From positions 6,253 through 13,194 of the forward strand of contig DIXL01000054.1 of NCBI GenBank assembly GCA_002428685.1: 6,942 nt of DNA, in the 5' to 3' direction. The DNA is from Cloacimonetes bacterium UBA6081 (GTDB lineage: Bacteria > Cloacimonadota > Cloacimonadia > Cloacimonadales > Cloacimonadaceae). Numbering within the stretch: the stretch's first letter is position 1; each line of letters begins with the position of its first letter. Below, piece by piece: positions 6,753 through 6,942 of this stretch. The notes under the pieces are model-generated. The model was not told where the DNA came from, did not search any database, and worked only from the letters and a program-made list of their open reading frames with translations. Both the position numbers and the translations under genes were made by a program.

Positions 6753-6860
6753 GTTTGCCCAGAATGCTTTCTGCGCCGATGGACTGAAAGAAGTCCTGAC
6801 GCCTCACCAGCGGGAAGTCAAGATGAGATCAAGGGCGTTGCTGGCAACGGCAAGGTCTGA
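6627..6860 (+). pseudogene. ltrA: Truncated group II intron reverse transcriptase/maturase (N-terminal 42 aa)
   Basis: Residues 1-42 carry the N-terminal signature of LtrA-type intron-encoded proteins: SSKPRSQRTDEERVRLFQ, followed by LYCKAKQ and FRFYV. In intact relatives FRFYV is followed by the finger subdomain of the reverse transcriptase and, hundreds of residues later, by the YADD active site, the maturase X domain and often an HNH endonuclease. Here homology stops at FRFYV (6752). The frame then reads about 35 unrelated residues through the inserted repeat to a TGA at 6858. All catalytic parts are missing, so the protein cannot act as reverse transcriptase or maturase. The start is a GTG with a good ribosome binding site. 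The cause may be insertion of the repeat, a deletion, or a rearrangement or assembly join at 6751. Confidence 0.88.
6751..6852 (+). repeat. 102-bp dispersed direct repeat, copy 2
   Basis: Matches copy 1 (129-230) without gaps, with three substitutions, in the same orientation 6622 bp away. It begins exactly where the group II intron reverse transcriptase loses homology, so its left edge is an insertion or recombination junction. It carries the same central hairpin in the form GTTGCTGGCAAC. The last 26 bp are duplicated again further right. Confidence 0.9.
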
Positions 6861-6935
6861 AGTCTTCGCAAGTGAGAGCTTCGCAAGTGAGAGCTTCGGA
6901 TCAAGGGCGTTGCTGGCAACGGCAAGGTCTGAAGT
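6827..6935 (+). repeat. Two exact 37-bp direct copies 72 bp apart
   Basis: Bases 6827-6863 are repeated exactly at 6899-6935. Each copy starts GATCAAGGGCGTTGC, includes the GTTGCTGGCAAC hairpin and ends GGTCTGAAGT. The 35-bp spacer is made of a 15-bp tandem repeat. The second copy runs nearly to the window edge, so the array may continue. The 72-bp period and the 15-bp unit are both multiples of three, and the frame beginning TTG at 6751 stays open to the end of the window. Confidence 0.9.
6864..6898 (+). repeat. 15-bp tandem repeat, 2.3 copies
   Basis: CTTCGCAAGTGAGAG occurs at 6864-6878 and 6879-6893, followed by a partial CTTCG. Each unit can form a tiny CTT/AAG hairpin. It fills the space between the two 37-bp copies and is probably the product of replication slippage within the repeat element. 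Confidence 0.85.
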
Positions 6936-6942
6936 AAGAAGC

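Noticed and set aside
6827..6935. CRISPR array
   Set aside because: There are only two 37-bp copies and the spacer between them is itself a 15-bp tandem repeat, not a unique spacer. No cas gene is present.
1..6942. Direct repeats near both ends as evidence of a complete circular plasmid or phage
   Set aside because: The repeats are not at the exact ends, differ at three positions, and the outer sequences (1-128 and 6853-6942) do not match each other. No replication, partition or phage gene is present.

Overview
The window is dominated by one very large minus-strand gene. It occupies about three quarters of the sequence (400-5514) and encodes a 1704-residue secreted, multi-domain, adhesin-like protein. 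The gene has a clear ribosome binding site and signal peptide at its start and a rho-independent terminator just past its stop, so it looks like a complete single-gene transcription unit. The protein is a chain of beta-sandwich modules: fibronectin-III-like, cleaved-adhesin/MAM-like, ASH/Hydin-like, CUB-like and CARDB-like. A propeller-like region and a last FN3-like module follow. This style of surface protein is common in Candidatus Cloacimonadota and in Bacteroidota/FCB-group bacteria from anaerobic digesters and sediments. That assignment is an inference from protein style; no rRNA or marker gene is present to confirm it.

The left flank (1-399) holds no convincing gene. It contains a short inverted repeat at the edge, a 102-bp repeat (129-230) that recurs near the right end, a small doubtful ORF overlapping that repeat, a 14-nt piece resembling part of a group II intron, and the terminator of the large gene.

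The region upstream of the large gene (5530-6150) is an intergenic stretch with one doubtful 123-codon ORF and a small inverted repeat. At 6151 a group II intron begins on the plus strand, with the canonical GTGCG 5' end and recognisable domain I-III sequence. It runs into the first 42 codons of its reverse transcriptase (GTG start at 6627). The reverse transcriptase breaks off at 6752, exactly where the second copy of the 102-bp repeat begins (6751-6852). That copy is followed by a partial 37-bp duplication and a 15-bp tandem repeat that run to the window edge.

In short, one long surface-protein gene is bracketed by mobile or repetitive DNA. The direct repeats lie 6622 bp apart in the same orientation and one of them truncates a group II intron. 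The layout fits a metagenomic contig that stops at repeats, or a gene lying between recombinogenic repeats. I see no tRNA, rRNA, CRISPR array or defence cassette.
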